A stretch of DNA of 38,002 nucleotides from contig CAJPVJ010000124.1 in the NCBI GenBank assembly GCA_905397405.1, positions 1-38,002 of the forward strand, in the 5' to 3' direction. A program made the translations under genes and the position numbers. The notes under the pieces are model-generated. The model was given only the letters and a program-made list of their open reading frames with translations. It ran no database searches and had not been told where the DNA came from. Below are positions 35,664 through 38,002 of this stretch, one piece after another. Within the stretch, counting starts at the first letter, position 1. Each line of letters opens with the position of its first letter. The DNA is from Oppiella nova. Taxonomy: Eukaryota; Arthropoda; Arachnida; Sarcoptiformes; Oppiidae.

Positions 35664-37299
35664 ATGTTAAGTTTGTCTAATAAGTCGATCGCAACATATA
35701 TTTCCACATCAGATCCATCGCCAACAGCCGTACCTCTAATGGAGTACAGTATACCTACCAGTGCTTCACAGTTCGCATCCAAGAGAGCATCGCATGCAGT
35801 GATGCCTAAAGCCAACAGTCATAAGGAGGCGCCGCCTAAAGGATTACTTCACGTGAACTTCAGCACTGAAAAGAGCGAACTGTCCGACAGGAAGACGAAA
35901 TACTTGACCGCAAAGTACGGACAGCACCAGATGAACCTCATTAAGAAACGATTACGGGTCGAGACCTGGATGTATGACCAGCTCCAGACCCTCTACAACA
36001 TATCCGTGAGTTATCAACATATTGTCTCATCTCATTCATCGCTATTACTAAGTACTACAGTATTAATAGCTAATGAGTGGCATATAATTCATAGAAATTC
36101 TTAGTCACTCGCAATCCTTCCCTTAATCTTCTTTCCATATAATTTCCATTAGTTTTCATCACATTTTCGTTAAACAAATAAAGAATAAAATTAATATTCT
36201 TTACGATATCTTAACCAAAATTATGAAATTTTTGTATAAATAGTTATAATAAATATTAATATGTACAAGTTAGAACTTTTCAAAAGCTATATACGAAAAC
36301 TTAAATGAAGTGAATTTGCAAGCATCCCATTCCCCAACCCAATCCCCAATCCTTTAGGCTGATAGGGTATCAATTTATATTTATATTTATATTTTTTAGC
36401 GAAGATATTAAACTTAATTTGAATCACTTATTTATCTCATTAAAGATGTTTTAAGCACTCATTAAGTTATCATTAATGGGAGGAACATAATGAGCAAACA
36501 TTTTATTAAATTCAACTTAAATGTTGTCAAATTTAAACATTAAATTTAACATTTATTTTGAGATAATTTTATCACAAAATCAATGTAATAAATAAGAGAT
36601 TTATTTGAGGAATATTTGTTATTTATAAATCTTTTTTATCTTAATTTCATTTTTATTTTATTAAGTCTTTACTAATTAATGTCTTTAAGAAGAATTAAAT
36701 AATTAATGTAAACATAAAACCCATTGTAATTCATTGAATTAAAATAACTTATATATTCATTGAATATAATTTATAATGGATTGAATTTATATTTCCCACT
36801 AATGTAAATCATAAATCAAGACATAGTTAAACAAACGAATGTCATAACTTTAATTTACTACTATACTATAGTATAGTAACTATAGATAAGAATATTTATT
36901 TTCAACTTCAATAAAGTAATAATTTTGTATTAATACTAAGTTAGTAATACTTGAAGTAACTTTAATTAATAAATAAAATGCTAATATGATTGGCATTACA
37001 TTTAAAAATGAATACATTATGCAAATGCTATGAATGAATGGGTTAATGAATGTCTGTTTGTATAACAGGACGACTCAAATGACATTGAAATAGATTTGGA
37101 CGAACTCCTGGATGTGGAGGAAGACTTGGGGCGCAAAGAATGGCTTAGAGTATGTTTTTGAGTCATTTATGAATTTATCGATTAACTAATTAAACGAAAT
37201 TAATTTCAAAAACAGAGCAAATTAATAGACGCCAAACAGTCCAAAGACATCGTCGAGACGTTTATCGTAGAACTGCTGGAAAAGGCAAAAACTCTCTGA
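35664..37299 (+). CDS. PPP1R14/CPI-17-family inhibitor of protein phosphatase 1
   Basis: Exons 35664-36005, 37069-37149 and 37216-37299 (phase 0 throughout) give 168 residues, against about 147-165 for vertebrate PPP1R14A-C. The first 60-70 residues are low-complexity Ser/Pro/Ala. The PHIN core follows: TKYLTAKYGQHQMNLIKKRL, then RVETWMYDQLQTLYN, the acidic IDLDELLDVEED segment, and the C-terminal helix FIVELLEKAK. Thr82 (LTAKY) lines up with Thr38 of CPI-17 (VTVKY), the site whose phosphorylation by PKC or ROCK turns the family into tight inhibitors of PP1/myosin phosphatase in the cytoplasm. The start is the first ATG after an in-frame TAG at 35640-35642. An acceptor-like TTCCACATCAG at 35702-35712 makes a different, spliced N-terminus possible, and the second Met (residue 26) is another option. 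Confidence 0.85.
36006..37068 (+). other. Intron 1 of the PPP1R14-like gene
   Basis: 1.06 kb, phase 0, GTGAGT to TATAACAG, strongly AT-rich, nothing else recognised. It separates the phospho-switch half from the acidic DELLD half of the inhibitory domain. Confidence 0.85.
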
Positions 37300-38002
37300 A
37301 TATGAGCCACATTTACAACCAAACGATAGCTATTGAAATAATTATTAATTTATACAAATCTTTTTATTCGTCTATTGAACAAATAATTTAAAGCAAAGCC
37401 TCGAATTGGGAATAATGTAATTCTAATTCATATGCAAACATTTCAAAGTTTGACTAAAATTGAGTTCAATTAATACCATCAAATGCAATGGAGATAATAA
37501 GCACCGCTAGAATGGATCTCGCGATTTAATTGACAATATTTCAAACGCTTATACAAACAACTAGTCATCCATTTATGCATCATATATGCATTCAGATTGC
37601 AATGCTTTTCATTAAACTTAATCACTAATCAATCAATGGTTTAAATTGCAAATATTGTTTAGAAGACAATGACTTGAGTGCCAACTCTTGCGAACAAACT
37701 CGACATCATATAAACCAAAGAAAGTATACTTTTGATTAGAAAACCATTTGATTCATTAACTTGTTTGTCCTGTTTATTAATTAACATGTATTTTAGTTAA
37801 TTAGACTATTTTAGACTGGCTTTAGAGTCGAATACTTTACTAATATCTCATTTACAATACTGTAATTAAAAATGTTTTCATTTAAAAGCTTATTTTCTAT
37901 GAAATGATATAACGTTACTGTAATTTATAATACACCGTAAGTTTGCCTCCAAATCTGCAAATATAGTCAAACAAATCGAAACAAATGTTATAAAAATTGT
38001 TA
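37300..38002. other. 3' flank of the PPP1R14-like gene to window end
   Basis: This AT-rich sequence holds the 3' UTR. No canonical AATAAA was found close to the stop (AATAAT variants occur near 37382). No gene was recognised. Confidence 0.6.

Overview
This is nuclear DNA from a small-genome arthropod, most likely a chelicerate and probably an acariform mite. That placement is inferred from AT-rich non-coding DNA, many 53-70 bp introns, and conserved animal genes whose sequences look arthropod-like; I could not run a search. All six genes recognised are host genes. I see no virus copy, CRISPR array, rRNA gene or convincing tRNA gene, and no intact transposon.

Layout, left to right: (1) 1-753 (+), the last third of eIF4A3, the exon-junction-complex helicase. 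(2) 881-2718 (-), L2HGDH, tail-to-tail with eIF4A3; a conserved internal block of about 60 residues cannot be found where it should lie. (3) 3328-22612 (+), a TRIM9-type E3 ubiquitin ligase, head-to-head with L2HGDH, with an 11.8 kb first intron that separates the RING/B-box exon from the coiled-coil, FN3 and SPRY exons. (4) 24620-25416 (+), the histone chaperone ASF1. (5) 26746-32454 (+), a PTK7/off-track receptor pseudokinase with seven Ig domains. (6) 35664-37299 (+), a PPP1R14/CPI-17-family inhibitor of protein phosphatase 1. The genes do not form a pathway. TRIM9 and PTK7/off-track are both used in axon guidance in other animals, but their proximity here is probably chance.

The most unusual structure is in TRIM9. 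A 583-bp segment carrying one whole 96-nt coiled-coil exon is tandemly duplicated (15775-16357 and 16358-16940). It differs at about nine positions, has no indels, and the two exons encode identical peptides. A 118-bp copy of the segment's right edge lies in inverted orientation upstream (14991-15108), embedded inside a (CT)n array. The result is one upstream arm able to pair with a complementary arm after either exon copy, which resembles the docker/selector layout of mutually exclusive exons. A very recent rearrangement or an assembly artefact must be excluded.

Other points of note are a GC-AG intron in PTK7/off-track, three short stop-free introns of length 3n (one in eIF4A3, two in TRIM9), replacement of the kinase DFG motif by STS in the pseudokinase, and an apparent excess of the word TACAGTA/TACTGTA across non-coding DNA.
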